Below, piece by piece: positions 35,213-43,872 of a stretch of DNA of 45,809 bases. The first letter of the stretch is position 1, and the number at the start of each line of letters is the position of its first letter. The notes below the pieces were generated by a model. That model did no database searches. It worked only from the letters and a program-made list of their open reading frames with translations, and was not told where the DNA came from. Origin of the DNA: Pelagibacteraceae bacterium (GTDB lineage: Bacteria > Pseudomonadota > Alphaproteobacteria > HIMB59 > GCA-002718135). A program made the translations under genes and the position numbers. The stretch spans positions 1-45,809 of the forward strand of contig PBDN01000016.1 in assembly GCA_002718135.1 (NCBI GenBank). The letters are read 5' to 3'.

Positions 35213-36177
35213 TTAATTTTGAAGTAAGACTTGTACCATTTTATAAATCTATCTATACCCTCTTCAATATCAATTTTTGGTTTATATTTAGAATTTTTTT
35301 TAATTTTTGCAATTGAAGCATGAGTTTTGTATATATCTCCCTTTTGAAGTATTAATTTTCTAATTCTGGCTTTTTTATTCAATTTTTTTTCAATAATTTT
35401 CAAGAAATTCATTAAAGTAATTGGTTTGCCATTTGCTATATTGAAAACCGTATAAGGTATTTTATTTTTATTTTTTATTTTAATTAAATTGTACACACCT
35501 TGAGTTACGTCATCAATGTATGTAAAATCTCTTACATGTGATCCGTTATTATATAAGTTTACTTTTTTATTATTTAAAATAGATTCAGTAAATTTAAAAA
35601 GTGCCATATCCGGTCTTCCATATGGTCCATATACAGTAAAGAATCTTAACATTGTTATTTGTAAATTATGTATTGAAGAATAAGAATGTGCCATAACTTC
35701 ATTAGCTTTTTTTGTTGCAGCATAAAAAGAAATTGGATTATCTGTAAAAGTATTTTCTTTTAGTGGAAATTTATTTGATGTACCGTATACAGAGCTTGTA
35801 GAGGCACTTAAAAGATGTTTTATTTTATATTTAACACAAGCATCTAAAATATTAAAAAACCCTAAAAGATTTGATTCAACATATGCTTGAGGTTTTTGAA
35901 TTGAATATCTTACGCCAGCTTGTGCTGCTAAGTTTATAACATAATCAAATTTTGATTTAGAAAAGAATTTATTTAATTTTTTTGAGTCGTTTAAATCTAA
36001 TTTTACAAAAGTAAAATTTTGATTCTTTTTTAATATTTTGAGTCTATCAAATTTAATTTTTGTATCATAGTAATTATTTAAATTATCAATACCATATACT
36101 CTCAAATTCTTAGATAAAAAAAAATTTGAACATGAATATCCTATAAAGCCAGCACACCCAGTAACTAAAATTTTCAT
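35209..36177 (-). CDS. UDP-glucuronate 4-epimerase-like nucleotide-sugar epimerase
   Basis: A 322-residue extended SDR. Residues 7-13 (GCAGFIG) bind NAD; GIDNLNNYYD, NLAAQAGVRYSI, LSASTSSVYG, SFYAATKKANE (catalytic Tyr/Lys) and RFFTVYGPYGRPDMA are characteristic of the UDP-GlcA 4-epimerase (LpsL/CapI-type) branch of GalE-like enzymes; it should make UDP-galacturonate from UDP-glucuronate. RDFTYIDDV is the conserved substrate-loop anchor. It lies three bases downstream of mmsA and overlaps the Wzz-like gene by four. Together with the 6-dehydrogenase at 14123 it indicates uronic acids in the glycan. Confidence 0.9.
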   Translation of the reverse strand: MKILVTGCAGFIGYSCSNFFLSKNLRVYGIDNLNNYYDTKIKFDRLKILKKNQNFTFVKLDLNDSKKLNKFFSKSKFDYVINLAAQAGVRYSIQKPQAYVESNLLGFFNILDACVKYKIKHLLSASTSSVYGTSNKFPLKENTFTDNPISFYAATKKANEVMAHSYSSIHNLQITMLRFFTVYGPYGRPDMALFKFTESILNNKKVNLYNNGSHVRDFTYIDDVTQGVYNLIKIKNKNKIPYTVFNIANGKPITLMNFLKIIEKKLNKKARIRKLILQKGDIYKTHASIAKIKKNSKYKPKIDIEEGIDRFIKWYKSYFKIK

Positions 36178-36180
36178 TTT

Positions 36181-37668
36181 TTAGTTCACTGGCATTTTAA
36201 ATTCAGGACCATCCTGAATACTTTTAGGCCATCTACTAGTTAATGTTTTAAGTTTTGTATAGAATCTTACTCCCTCTTCACCATGCATTGCATAATCACC
36301 AAATAAAGAATTTTTCCATCCTCCAAAACTATGAAATGCCATTGGAACTGGAATGGGGACATTAACACCAATCATTCCAATTTTTGCATTTGTGGTAAAA
36401 TGTCTAGCAATTTCTCCGTCAGAAGTATAAATACTAGTTCCATTTCCAAATTGATGTTCATTTACTAAATTTAAAGCTTCATTGTAATCTTTCGCTCTAA
36501 CAACAGATAATACGGGTCCAAATATCTCCTCTTTATAAATTTGCATATTTGAATTAACATTATCAAAAAGGGTTGGTCCTACAAAGTAGCCATTTTCATA
36601 ACCTTGAATTTTATAATTTCTTCCATCTTCTATTAAGCTAGCACCTTCTTTGACACCAACATTTATATAATTTTCAATTTTTTCTTTATGTTCCCTTGAA
36701 ATTACTGGTCCCATTTCAGAATCTGAGTTTGTCCATGGTCCAACTTTCAATTTTTGTGCTTTTAGATGAATTTTTTCAACTAATTTATCTGCTATTCCTC
36801 CAACTGCGACAGCAACAGAAACAGCCATACATCTTTCCCCTGCTGATCCATAGGCAGCACCAATAATACCATCTACAGACTGATCAAGATTAGCATCAGG
36901 CATTACAATTAAATGATTCTTTGCCCCTCCCAATGATTGGACTCTTTTATGAAATTTAGCAGATTGCTCGTAAATATATTTAGCAACTGGTGTTGATCCA
37001 ACAAAGCTAATTGAGGAAATAGATCTTTCCTTTAATATTAAATTAACAATATCTTTATCACCTTGAATAACATTAAACACTCCATCGGGTAAACCTGCTT
37101 TAGAAAATAGTTCTGCTAATTTTAATGAACATGATGGATCTTTTTCTGAAGGTTTAAGTATAAAACTATTTCCACAAGCAATTGATATAGGATACATCCA
37201 CATAGGAACCATGGCAGGAAAGTTAAATGGTGTTATGCCAGCACAAACTCCTAAAGGCTGTCTAACAGACCATGAGTCTATGTTGCTGCCTACATTTTGT
37301 GAAAATTCACCTTTTAATAAGTGTGGTATACCAACAGCAAATTCAACCACCTCCAAACCTCTGGTAATAGATCCTTTGGCATCTTCTAGGGTTTTTCCAT
37401 GCTCTGTAGAAACTAATTTAGCTAGTTCTTCTATGTTTTCCTCAATCAAATTTTTATACTTTGCAAGAATTCTGGATCTTTTAAGTGGAGTGACTAAACT
37501 CCACTCTCTTTGACTCTTAACAGATGATTGAATTACTTGATTAAAATCTTCATCATTAGATAAAACAACTTTAGCAATTTCCTCACCTTTTGAAGGATCA
37601 AAAACACTTTGATAATTTTCTGACTTACTCTGTATTTTACCTTGTATATAGTTTTTTATTATTTTCAT
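36181..37668 (-). CDS. mmsA: Methylmalonate-semialdehyde dehydrogenase (CoA-acylating)
   Basis: A 495-residue aldehyde-dehydrogenase-superfamily enzyme of the MmsA branch, which converts methylmalonate or malonate semialdehyde to propionyl- or acetyl-CoA in valine, inositol or beta-alanine breakdown. MmsA hallmarks are GITPFNFPAMVPMWMYP, SFVGSTPVAKYIYEQ, QSLGGAKNHLIV (the general-base Glu of ordinary ALDHs is absent, as in MmsA) and GERCMAVSVAV with the catalytic Cys. Its base composition is milder than the island genes around it. It is an odd metabolic member of an envelope operon: it overlaps the LABN gene by ATGA upstream and is three bases from the epimerase downstream. Confidence 0.93.
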   Translation of the reverse strand: MKIIKNYIQGKIQSKSENYQSVFDPSKGEEIAKVVLSNDEDFNQVIQSSVKSQREWSLVTPLKRSRILAKYKNLIEENIEELAKLVSTEHGKTLEDAKGSITRGLEVVEFAVGIPHLLKGEFSQNVGSNIDSWSVRQPLGVCAGITPFNFPAMVPMWMYPISIACGNSFILKPSEKDPSCSLKLAELFSKAGLPDGVFNVIQGDKDIVNLILKERSISSISFVGSTPVAKYIYEQSAKFHKRVQSLGGAKNHLIVMPDANLDQSVDGIIGAAYGSAGERCMAVSVAVAVGGIADKLVEKIHLKAQKLKVGPWTNSDSEMGPVISREHKEKIENYINVGVKEGASLIEDGRNYKIQGYENGYFVGPTLFDNVNSNMQIYKEEIFGPVLSVVRAKDYNEALNLVNEHQFGNGTSIYTSDGEIARHFTTNAKIGMIGVNVPIPVPMAFHSFGGWKNSLFGDYAMHGEEGVRFYTKLKTLTSRWPKSIQDGPEFKMPVN

Positions 37669-37946
37669 TTCTGCTTCCTATAAATTAAAATTAAATTTCT
37701 TAAATAAACAATTATACCAAAAAGCTGGCCCGTAATAATAACAGGGTCTTTTCTAGAGATAGCATAAATTAATAGCATTAAGCCTCCAAAAATACTTAAA
37801 TACCAAAAAATTATAGGTATAGCACTTTCACCAATTTTTTCAGAATAAATCCACTGAACTATAAATCTTGAAGCAAATATAGACTGTCCAGCAAAACCAA
37901 TTATCAAGAAAAAATTATCAAAATTTTTAATAAAGCTTAAAAACAT
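37665..37946 (-). CDS. Small membrane protein with lipid A biosynthesis N-terminal (LABN) domain
   Basis: A 93-residue protein with three hydrophobic helices and the LABN domain signature: GFAGQSIFASRFIVQWIYSE (residues 18-37), SAIPIIFWYLSIFGGLMLL and GQLFGIIVYLRNLILI. Such small proteins are usually encoded next to a DPM1/ArnC-like family 2 glycosyltransferase and are thought to aid transfer of a sugar to a membrane lipid. In this window that partner is probably the GT2 at 44746-45447, on the same strand but about 7 kb upstream, with an oppositely oriented cassette between them. It heads the minus operon and overlaps mmsA by four bases. Confidence 0.85.
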   Translation of the reverse strand: MFLSFIKNFDNFFLIIGFAGQSIFASRFIVQWIYSEKIGESAIPIIFWYLSIFGGLMLLIYAISRKDPVIITGQLFGIIVYLRNLILIYRKQK

Positions 37947-38015
37947 AAAGTATTAGAATTATTCTATATAATATTTAAAATAAATCTGTAATTATTTTTA
38001 TACATTAAAAAAATT
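37947..38015. promoter_or_regulatory. Divergent promoter region between the LABN-mmsA operon and the AsnB cassette
   Basis: A 69-base AT-rich gap between divergent operons. On the plus strand a perfect TATAAT occurs at 37967-37972, without a clear -35. On the minus strand TTACAG and TATAGA, 17 bases apart, could form a promoter. No repeat or riboswitch-like structure is evident, and the A/T richness makes false hits likely. Confidence 0.35.
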
Positions 38016-39824
38016 ATGTGCGGAATAGCTGGAGTATTTGGTGAAAAATTGAATAAGGACAAAATATTCTCATGTCAGGAGTCAATGAGGAGCCGAGGAC
38101 CTAATTATTCAGGATATTATCAGAATAATAATATTACTCTAATACATACAAGACTCTCTATTCTTGATTTGTCTGAATTTGGGAACCAACCTATAATTGA
38201 TAAGACTTCAGGCACAGCTATTGTATTTAATGGTGAGATATATAATTTTCAAGAATTGCAAAATAAAATTGATAATAAAATAAAAGCAACAAACGACACT
38301 AGAGTAATTTTATCATTATATTTAAAATATGGTTTAGAAATTTTTTCAATGCTTAGAGGTATGTTTGCTATAGCAATTTGGGAATCAAAGAATAACAGAT
38401 TAATATTAGCTAGAGATAGATTTGGTATAAAGCCTCTTTATTATTTTAAAGATAATGACAAGATTTATTTTGCATCTGAACCAAAAGCTTTATTTAAATT
38501 AGGTTTACCAAAAAATATAAATTTTTCATCAATAAAAAAATATTTAGTTGATGGTATTTTAGAAAATAATCATGAAACTTTTTTTGATAACGTAATACCA
38601 ATTAAACCAAGTACAATTATGTTAATTGAAAAAAATAACATTAATACAAAAAGATTTTGGAATGAAAAAAGAAACAACAATATTGCAAATACTAAAAATA
38701 TAAAAGAAGATTTATCAGAAAAATTAAATGAAGTCATAAAATCACATTTAATTAGTGACGCACCTGTTGGCATTACTTTAAGCTCGGGAATAGACTCTCA
38801 GATCTTACTTAAATATATATTAAAACATAATCAAAATATTAAAACATTCACTTATGGATATACAGACAAGAATTATGATGAATCAAATTATGTAAAAGAT
38901 AAATATAAGGACTTAAATATTAAAATTATATCATCAGTACTTGAATCAAATGATTTGATTAAAGAGTTAAATAATGCTGTTAAATATTTTCAATGTCCAC
39001 TTGGTGGTTTAGGAACATTATCTTTATTTCACTTAATGAAAAAAATTAAAGAATCTGATGTGAAGGTAATTTTATCTGGCGAAGGAGCTGATGAAATATT
39101 TTATGGATATAAATATTATTTTTATGCCTACTTGCTTGATTTAAAAATAAATAATTTAGACAAAAAAACTAAATACGAAATAATGAAATGGAAAAACTTG
39201 ACAGGAGAAAATTTGTCAGAGGATATAAAAGATGATAAAATAATGTTAGAAAAAATTTATGGATCTCAAGCACCTGATGGTACACATTTATCTAGTAAAT
39301 CACTTACAGGAAAAAACTTAAATGATATAAAAATCAAATCAAATAATTATATCTTTAAAAATAATCATTTAGAAAATGTAAATAAACTAGATATTTGGGA
39401 AAAAAAATTACCAAAACTTTTAATGTTTCAAGACAGATGCTCGATGAATAGCGGTATTGAATCCAGAGTCCCTTTTCTTGATCATGAACTAGTAGAGATG
39501 ATAAATGAATTAGATACTAACAATCATATAAATAATGGTAATATTAAAAAATTACTTAAAGAAAATCTCGAAGGAGCTAATATTGATAACAAGCTATTTA
39601 AAGAAAAAAAATATGTAGCCGCTCCACAAAGAGAATGGTTAAAAATTGAACTTTACCATAAAATAAAAGAGATAATTTTTGATGGATACTTAGTTAATAA
39701 TAATATAATTAATAAAGACAATTTTTATCAACAATATAAAAATTACAATGAAAGTAAATCGCTTGGTAATTCGTTCTTTATTTGGAAAGTACTAAATCTT
39801 GAACTTTTTTTTAATAATTTTTAA
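38016..39824 (+). CDS. asnB: Glutamine-hydrolysing asparagine synthase family protein (copy 2)
   Basis: A 602-residue AsnB-type amidotransferase. It starts MCGIAGVFGE with catalytic Cys2 and has FNGEIYNFQEL and RDRFGIKPLYY of the glutaminase domain. SRGPNYSG deviates from the usual RGPD. In the synthetase domain the pyrophosphate loop is TLSSGIDSQ near residue 255 (the usual second Ser is Gln), and LSGEGADEIFYGYKYY near 350 is intact. As first gene of the plus cassette it shares one base with the CMP-sugar synthetase gene. It likely amidates a carboxyl group of a sugar acid made by this cassette, which would explain why the island has two copies. Ordinary asparagine synthesis cannot be ruled out. 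Confidence 0.88.
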   Translation: MCGIAGVFGEKLNKDKIFSCQESMRSRGPNYSGYYQNNNITLIHTRLSILDLSEFGNQPIIDKTSGTAIVFNGEIYNFQELQNKIDNKIKATNDTRVILSLYLKYGLEIFSMLRGMFAIAIWESKNNRLILARDRFGIKPLYYFKDNDKIYFASEPKALFKLGLPKNINFSSIKKYLVDGILENNHETFFDNVIPIKPSTIMLIEKNNINTKRFWNEKRNNNIANTKNIKEDLSEKLNEVIKSHLISDAPVGITLSSGIDSQILLKYILKHNQNIKTFTYGYTDKNYDESNYVKDKYKDLNIKIISSVLESNDLIKELNNAVKYFQCPLGGLGTLSLFHLMKKIKESDVKVILSGEGADEIFYGYKYYFYAYLLDLKINNLDKKTKYEIMKWKNLTGENLSEDIKDDKIMLEKIYGSQAPDGTHLSSKSLTGKNLNDIKIKSNNYIFKNNHLENVNKLDIWEKKLPKLLMFQDRCSMNSGIESRVPFLDHELVEMINELDTNNHINNGNIKKLLKENLEGANIDNKLFKEKKYVAAPQREWLKIELYHKIKEIIFDGYLVNNNIINKDNFYQQYKNYNESKSLGNSFFIWKVLNLELFFNNF

Positions 39825-40552
39825 TGATTAAAAATAAAAAAATAATTTGCATTATTCCTGCAAGAGGTGGTTCTAAAGGATTAAAAGATAAAAATATTAA
39901 ATTGGTTAATGGCCATCCACTAATAGCCTATCCTATAAGGACTGCAATTCAAAGCAATTTATTTGAATCAATTTTAGTATCTACAGATAATAAAAAAATT
40001 GCATCAGTAGCAAAAAAATATGGAGCTGATGTGCCATTTTTAAGAAAAAAAAAATATGCAAAAGATTATTCTACGACAGAAGAAACACTTAAAAATGCGC
40101 TTAATGAATACGAAACATATAAAAAAATTAAATATGACATCGGTGTATATATGACTGCTACTGACATTTTTAGAACAGTTTTATCTTTAAAAAAAGCTGT
40201 ATATAAATTAATTAATAATCGAAATATTGATAGCTGCTTTTCCGTTAGACCAACTCATAAAAATTATTGGCACAATAAAAATAAAAATCTTAAAAGAATA
40301 CTCAACTCAATGAAAACTTATAGTTCTAGACAGCAGAAGCAACCAATTTATAGAGAAGACACAGGTCTACTTTGTGCCTCAAGAGCAAAATTATGGAGAA
40401 ACGGTAAAAGAATAGGAGATAAAGTTGAATTTATTATTAATCATAATCCAATTGATATAGATATTCACTCAGATTATGATTTATATTTGGTAAAAAAAAC
40501 TTTTGAATATTTTAAAAAAAATAAACCAAATTATTTGCCAAAAATTTTATGA
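39824..40552 (+). CDS. CMP-sugar (acylneuraminate-type) cytidylyltransferase, cassette copy
   Basis: A 242-residue cytidylyltransferase. The CTP loop IIPARGGSKGLKDKN (residues 8-22) is canonical, followed by ILVSTDNKKIA. Where most members have QPTSP, this one reads MTATDIFR near 108, a divergent acceptor-side region; NPIDIDIHSDYDLYL near the C-terminus keeps the aspartate-rich metal site. It should activate a ulosonic acid with CTP, but the altered motif hints at an unusual sugar. It overlaps AsnB copy 2 by one base and the GT2 fusion by four, so it probably feeds that transferase. It may use a product of the DAHP-synthase-like enzyme three genes downstream. Confidence 0.85.
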   Translation: MIKNKKIICIIPARGGSKGLKDKNIKLVNGHPLIAYPIRTAIQSNLFESILVSTDNKKIASVAKKYGADVPFLRKKKYAKDYSTTEETLKNALNEYETYKKIKYDIGVYMTATDIFRTVLSLKKAVYKLINNRNIDSCFSVRPTHKNYWHNKNKNLKRILNSMKTYSSRQQKQPIYREDTGLLCASRAKLWRNGKRIGDKVEFIINHNPIDIDIHSDYDLYLVKKTFEYFKKNKPNYLPKIL

Positions 40553-41919
40553 AAAAAAATATTAAAAATGCAAAAGTGTCAATAATCATTAGGGTAAAAA
40601 ATGAAGAGAAATGGATAACTAGCTGTTTAAGAGCAGTATTTAGTCAAACTTATAAAAACTTTGAAGTAATTTTAGTTGATAACAATTCTAGTGATAATAC
40701 TATAAAAAAAGCTAAAGAATTTAAAGTTAAAATTTTAAACATAAATAAATTTTTTCCAGGAAAAGCAATAAATTTAGGAATTAAAAATTCTAGTGGAGAT
40801 ATTATAGTATGTCTTTCTGGACACTGTATCCCAAAAAATAATTCCTGGCTTAAAACATTAATTAAAAATCTAAACAAATCAAATGTAGCCGGAGTTTATG
40901 GACGGCAAGAACCTCTAAGCTTTTCTTCTCCTAATGATAAAAGAGATTTAATTTTAACATTTGGCTTAGATAAAAAAATACAAAAAAAGGATTATTTTTT
41001 TCATAATGCTAATAGCGCCTTTCAAAAAACAATTTGGAAAAAATTTACCTTTAATGAAAAAATTAAAAATATTGAAGATAGAGAATGGGGGAAAAGAGTA
41101 ATTAATAATGGGTTACAAATAATTTATGAACCCAATGCAAGTGTGTATCATTATCATGGTATTCATCAAAATCAAAAAAGTGAAAGAGCAATAAGTATAG
41201 CTAATATAATGGATGAAATTGAAGGCATTTCTAAAAATAAATTAAAGAATTTAAATAAATCAAAAATATCTACTATAATTCCATATAATTCTAATTTAAC
41301 CCTTCCACAAGCTAAAACACTTCTAAATTATACTTTAATGGAAGCAGAAAATTCACAATTTAATAATAAAATTTTTATTTCTACAAATAATGACAATATT
41401 AAAGAAAATATAAAATCAAAAAGTTTAAAAAAAATTTTTTTAAGACCTAAATTTTTAAAAAGTGACATAGTAGGAATAGGAGATATTATATACAACTGCC
41501 TTGAAAGTATTGAAAAAAAGTTTGGTGAGCAAGATATAATTGTAGTTATGGATCCTTCTCAACCCTTTAGACCAAAAAATACTATAGATAAAATGCTATT
41601 AAAATTAAAAAAAACACATTCAGATAGTATTATAGCTGTGTACCCCGAAGCAAGAAATATATTTGTAACGAATAAAGATAATAAAATTAGTATTAATGAA
41701 AGTAATTTTATTCCCAGACACTTTAAAAAAAATTTAAATTTGATAAGTTTGTTCGGATTATGTTTTATAACTTATGCCAAATATATTAGAGAAAATTCTT
41801 ATTTTGGTAAAAATATTGCAAAATATGAAATTGAATCTAACATTTCAAATTTACAAATTAGAAACAAAAAAGACTATTCAAATCTAAAAAAAATTTCAAA
41901 ATTGATAAATGAAAAATGA
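40549..41919 (+). CDS. GT2 glycosyltransferase fused to a degenerate cytidylyltransferase-like domain
   Basis: A 456-residue two-domain protein. Residues 1-225 are a GT-A family 2 transferase: VSIIIRVKNEEKWITSCL, VILVDNNSSDNTI, FFPGKAINLGIKNSSGDIIV and NIEDREWGKRV; the metal-binding DxD position reads LSGHCIP. Residues about 240-450 follow the fold order of NeuA-type cytidylyltransferases (STIIPYNSNLTLP, KIFISTNNDNIKE, VMDPSQPFRPKNTIDKML, SIIAVYP), but the CTP-binding R-x-GSK loop is gone. That domain is probably catalytically dead or repurposed. The direct upstream neighbour is an intact synthetase, so the fused domain may bind the CMP-sugar or the synthetase. Both junctions are four-base overlaps. 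Confidence 0.75.
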   Translation: MKKNIKNAKVSIIIRVKNEEKWITSCLRAVFSQTYKNFEVILVDNNSSDNTIKKAKEFKVKILNINKFFPGKAINLGIKNSSGDIIVCLSGHCIPKNNSWLKTLIKNLNKSNVAGVYGRQEPLSFSSPNDKRDLILTFGLDKKIQKKDYFFHNANSAFQKTIWKKFTFNEKIKNIEDREWGKRVINNGLQIIYEPNASVYHYHGIHQNQKSERAISIANIMDEIEGISKNKLKNLNKSKISTIIPYNSNLTLPQAKTLLNYTLMEAENSQFNNKIFISTNNDNIKENIKSKSLKKIFLRPKFLKSDIVGIGDIIYNCLESIEKKFGEQDIIVVMDPSQPFRPKNTIDKMLLKLKKTHSDSIIAVYPEARNIFVTNKDNKISINESNFIPRHFKKNLNLISLFGLCFITYAKYIRENSYFGKNIAKYEIESNISNLQIRNKKDYSNLKKISKLINEK

Positions 41920-42977
41920 AAAAGATTAAAATTGGAATTATAGGCTGTGGACGAGTATCTGAACATTATAAAAAATTATTGTTATCAAAAAAAATAACTA
42001 ACTACATTGTTTTAGCAGTTTGTGATATTAATTTAAATAAAGCTAAATTATTATCTTCACATTTTAAATGTGATTATTATAATTCAATTAATAAAATGTT
42101 AAAAAATACAAATTTTGATTTAATATTTTTATTAACTCCTTCAGGTTATCATTACAAACAAGCTAAATATATAATTTCAAAAAAAATTAATGTTTTAATT
42201 GAAAAACCTACTGCTTTTTTTCCTAATGAAATTAAAAAAATATCTACTTTGGCTAAAAAAAATCAAGTGATAGCTTGTACAGCTTATCAAAATAGATTTA
42301 ATCCAGCTGTGCAATTCTTAAAAAAAAATATTGATAATGGTAATTTTGGTAAAATAGTTAGTTCATCTGTAAGATTAAGATGGTGCAGGTATAATGCATA
42401 TTACAATGACGAATGGCATGGTACGTGGAAAATGGATGGGGGTGTAATTAATCAACAAGCAATACATCATATTGATTGCATTTCATGGATCTTGGGTCCC
42501 ATTAATAAAGTATGTTCAATAGCTACAAAAAGATTAAACAAATTAGAGGCCGAAGATACTTTAGTTTCAATTGTAGAGTTTAAAAATAAAAGTTTAGGCA
42601 CAATAGAGGCCACAACAGCTGCTAGACCAAGAGATTTTGAGGCATCTATATCAATTGTTGGTGAGAAAGGTATAATTGAAATTGGAGGAATTGGGCTAAA
42701 TAAAATTGAAAAATGTGAGTTTGTAAAAGGTAACAAAAACTTTGCATATATTAAAAAAAAATATTCTGAAAATATTGAAAATGGTTATGGAAATAGTCAC
42801 ATAATTTTAATTAATAAAATTATTAAAAATATTTTAAATAAAAAAATTGCATCACCAGTACCTGTTGAGACAACAATAAAAACTTGTGAATTTGTAAATG
42901 CCCTATATAAAAGTAATGAAATAAATAAATGGGTAAAAGTTGGTGGTAATAATCTCTCCAAACAACTGGGAAAATAA
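41916..42977 (+). CDS. Gfo/Idh/MocA-family oxidoreductase
   Basis: A 353-residue NAD(P)-dependent oxidoreductase. The Rossmann motif IGIIGCGRVSEHY is at residues 6-18, VLIEKPTAF near 92 has the conserved EKP lysine, and WRCRY-like basic residues (RLRWCRYNAYYNDEW) and GGVINQQAIHHIDCISWI near 175-192 supply the catalytic His/Asp region. Members oxidise or reduce sugar hydroxyls, for example WbpB acting at C3 of UDP-uronates or RifL-type enzymes of aminoshikimate formation. It shares four bases with the GT2 fusion gene and one base with the DAHP-synthase-like gene, so it belongs to the cassette. The substrate is unknown. Confidence 0.88.
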   Translation: MKKIKIGIIGCGRVSEHYKKLLLSKKITNYIVLAVCDINLNKAKLLSSHFKCDYYNSINKMLKNTNFDLIFLLTPSGYHYKQAKYIISKKINVLIEKPTAFFPNEIKKISTLAKKNQVIACTAYQNRFNPAVQFLKKNIDNGNFGKIVSSSVRLRWCRYNAYYNDEWHGTWKMDGGVINQQAIHHIDCISWILGPINKVCSIATKRLNKLEAEDTLVSIVEFKNKSLGTIEATTAARPRDFEASISIVGEKGIIEIGGIGLNKIEKCEFVKGNKNFAYIKKKYSENIENGYGNSHIILINKIIKNILNKKIASPVPVETTIKTCEFVNALYKSNEINKWVKVGGNNLSKQLGK

Positions 42978-43867
42978 TGATTGAAAACAAGATACCTGGC
43001 AAGGATATATCTAATGATGATATAAAAAGTAAGTTTCCTTTAGTAGCAAAAAAACATCCAGACCATAAATCAAAAATAAAAATTAGTGGTATTGAATTTG
43101 GAGGAAGTCACATACCAGTTTTTGCTGGTCCAAACATGGTAGAAAGCAAAGAATTAATTCTAGACTGTGCTATAAATATAAAAAAAGCTGGTGGACATTT
43201 TTTAAGAGGGGGCGCTTTTAAACCTTTAACTTTCCCCTATAGAAGCAAAAAATATACTGAAACTAGAGAAGACGGTATTGAATGGCTAAGTAATGCAAAA
43301 AAAAATACTTCTATGCCTATAATAACTGAAATTATGGAAGAAAAATATTTGGATTTAATATGTGAGGTCGCTGATATTTTACAAATTGGATCAAGAAATA
43401 TGCAAAATTACCCTTTAATATCAGCCTGTGCCAAAACAGGTAAACCAATTATGTTAAAAAGACATTATGGTGCTTCTTTAAGAGACTGGTTAGGTGCAGC
43501 TGAATATATTCTTTATGAGGGCAATGACAAAGTCATACTTTGTGAAAGAGGAGTATCTGTTCCACATACACACCGCGAAACATCGAGATTTTTATTAGAT
43601 TTACAAGTAGTGCCAGCGGCACAAGAAATTACACATTTACCTATAGCTGTAGATCCCTCTCATGCTACATTTTGGAGACCATGGGTTGAGCCAATGACTT
43701 TAGCATCAATCGCAGCAGGGGCAGATGCGATTATGTTGGAAGTTCATCCAGATCCAGAAAATTCAGCAGTAGATCCTTTGCAGCCAATAAATTACGATCA
43801 TTTTTCAAAATTATTAAAAAAAATGAATCAAACAGCTAATATTTTTGAAAAAAAAGTTATTCTTTAA
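42977..43867 (+). CDS. DAHP/KDO8P-synthase-superfamily enzyme with altered active-site motifs
   Basis: A 296-residue TIM-barrel synthase of the type I-beta DAHP synthase branch (PEP plus aldose aldol condensation). Conserved segments are RGGAFKP, IITEIMEEKYLDLI, ILQIGSRNMQNYPLI, GKPIMLKRHYGASLRDWL, VILCERGVS, PIAVDPSHAT and IMLEVHPDPENA-like. Two deviations stand out. The metal-ligand Cys of GPC-VES is Asn (GPNMVES, N53), as in metal-independent KDO8P synthases. The acceptor-phosphate KPRTS motif is KPLTF (82-86), losing the Arg. A chorismate-mutase or ferredoxin-like regulatory domain is absent; only about 45 N-terminal residues precede the barrel. It may therefore use an aldehyde other than erythrose-4-phosphate. 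True DAHP synthase for aromatic synthesis remains possible. Confidence 0.82.
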   Translation: MIENKIPGKDISNDDIKSKFPLVAKKHPDHKSKIKISGIEFGGSHIPVFAGPNMVESKELILDCAINIKKAGGHFLRGGAFKPLTFPYRSKKYTETREDGIEWLSNAKKNTSMPIITEIMEEKYLDLICEVADILQIGSRNMQNYPLISACAKTGKPIMLKRHYGASLRDWLGAAEYILYEGNDKVILCERGVSVPHTHRETSRFLLDLQVVPAAQEITHLPIAVDPSHATFWRPWVEPMTLASIAAGADAIMLEVHPDPENSAVDPLQPINYDHFSKLLKKMNQTANIFEKKVIL

Positions 43868-43872
43868 AAAAA

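Noticed and set aside
37211..37513. Plus-strand 100-codon open frame
   Set aside because: It is antisense within mmsA; no family features and no ribosome site.
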